Source: Deltaproteobacteria bacterium | Lineage (GTDB): Bacteria; Desulfobacterota; Desulfobacteria; Desulfobacterales; C00003060 | DNA length: 6,260 bases | Reading direction: 5' to 3' | NCBI GenBank assembly: GCA_003647435.1 | Contig: QMMV01000127.1 | Coordinates: 1 to 6,260, forward strand | Shown: piece after piece, positions 6,068-6,260 of the stretch | Numbering within the stretch: the stretch's first letter is position 1 | Layout of the letters: every line of letters starts with the position of its first letter | The notes under the pieces: generated by a model | Databases searched by the model: none | What the model was told of the DNA's origin: nothing | What the model saw: only the letters and a program-made list of their open reading frames with translations | Translations under genes and position numbers: made by a program

Positions 6068-6260
6068 ATGGGTATCGTTACGCAATATGTTCGCAAACTG
6101 ATCGCCAAGCAGGTAAATGACAATGGCCTTGTTGTGTGGTATGACCCGGATGGCGCCTATTCCGAGGCGGTCAAGGCGTTGGATCTGCCTGATACCACCG
6201 TCCTCCGCTATGATGGCAGCTTCGTCCGTCTCCGCTGGGAGATCGATCAGAAGAAGCTCA
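6068..6260 (+). CDS. pglZ: BREX phosphatase-fold protein PglZ, N-terminal fragment cut by window end
   Basis: The first 64 residues of PglZ, a core BREX protein with an alkaline-phosphatase-like domain shown to have nuclease or phosphodiesterase-like activity in some homologues. The visible start, including LVVWYDPDGAYSEAV (22-36) and VLRYDGSFVRLRWEID (46-61), matches the conserved beginning of PglZ. ATG 6068 is chosen because AAGGA at 6054-6058 lies 9 bases upstream and the family pattern begins directly after it. It follows abiEii by 3 bases, so is probably read from the same transcript. The catalytic domain is outside the window. Confidence 0.85.
   Translation, partial: MGIVTQYVRKLIAKQVNDNGLVVWYDPDGAYSEAVKALDLPDTTVLRYDGSFVRLRWEIDQKKL

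Noticed and set aside
1..6260. CRISPR arrays, tRNA/rRNA genes, insertion sequences
   Set aside because: No spaced direct repeats, clover-leaf or rRNA-like segments, or transposase motifs were seen on either strand.

Overview
The window is an internal slice of a BREX type 1 phage-defence island, all read on the + strand. It runs from the interior of pglX (its 5' end lies before base 1) to the first 64 codons of pglZ (cut off at base 6260). The usual BREX-1 order is brxA-brxB-brxC-pglX-pglZ-brxL, so brxC is expected to the left and the rest of pglZ, then brxL, to the right. Nothing here identifies the host species. The core BREX genes are about 60% GC, Shine-Dalgarno sites are purine-rich and genes overlap tightly, which fits a mid/high-GC bacterium; a more precise taxonomic call would be a guess.

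Layout: (1) 2-2371, N-terminal and central part of PglX with the adenine-N6 methyltransferase core and target recognition domain. (2) 2368-2688 and 2685-3089, a nucleotidyltransferase/HEPN pair of the MntA-HepT toxin-antitoxin type. (3) 3089-3979/4002, the C-terminal domain of PglX as a separate gene with its own start codon and a probable 1-base deletion near its 3' end. (4) 4003-4064, the only true intergenic gap, carrying a perfect palindrome, a plausible promoter and a larger dyad of four octamer half-sites. (5) 4065-5174 and 5171-6064, an AbiEi-like antitoxin/regulator and an AbiEii-like nucleotidyltransferase toxin (type IV toxin-antitoxin). (6) 6068-6260, start of pglZ.

The notable architecture is that one BREX gene, pglX, appears to be split at its interdomain acidic linker by an inserted mntA-hepT cassette. 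Stop/start overlaps at 2368-2371 (ATGA), 2685-2688 (ATGA) and 3087-3091 (TGATG) join the four reading frames into one translationally coupled string. A second toxin-antitoxin pair sits between pglX and pglZ and seems to have its own operator/promoter. Two modules built on nucleotidyltransferase folds are thus embedded in the BREX methyltransferase/phosphatase-fold core. The target recognition segment of PglX is clearly AT-richer (about 41% GC over 1621-2040) than the 63-68% GC sequence on either side, suggesting specificity-domain exchange.

Possible damage is present: the PglX C-terminal gene has a frameshift after codon 247, and the MntA-like protein has Ala where the second catalytic Asp of GSx10DxD is expected. 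Whether the locus is active therefore cannot be decided from sequence alone.
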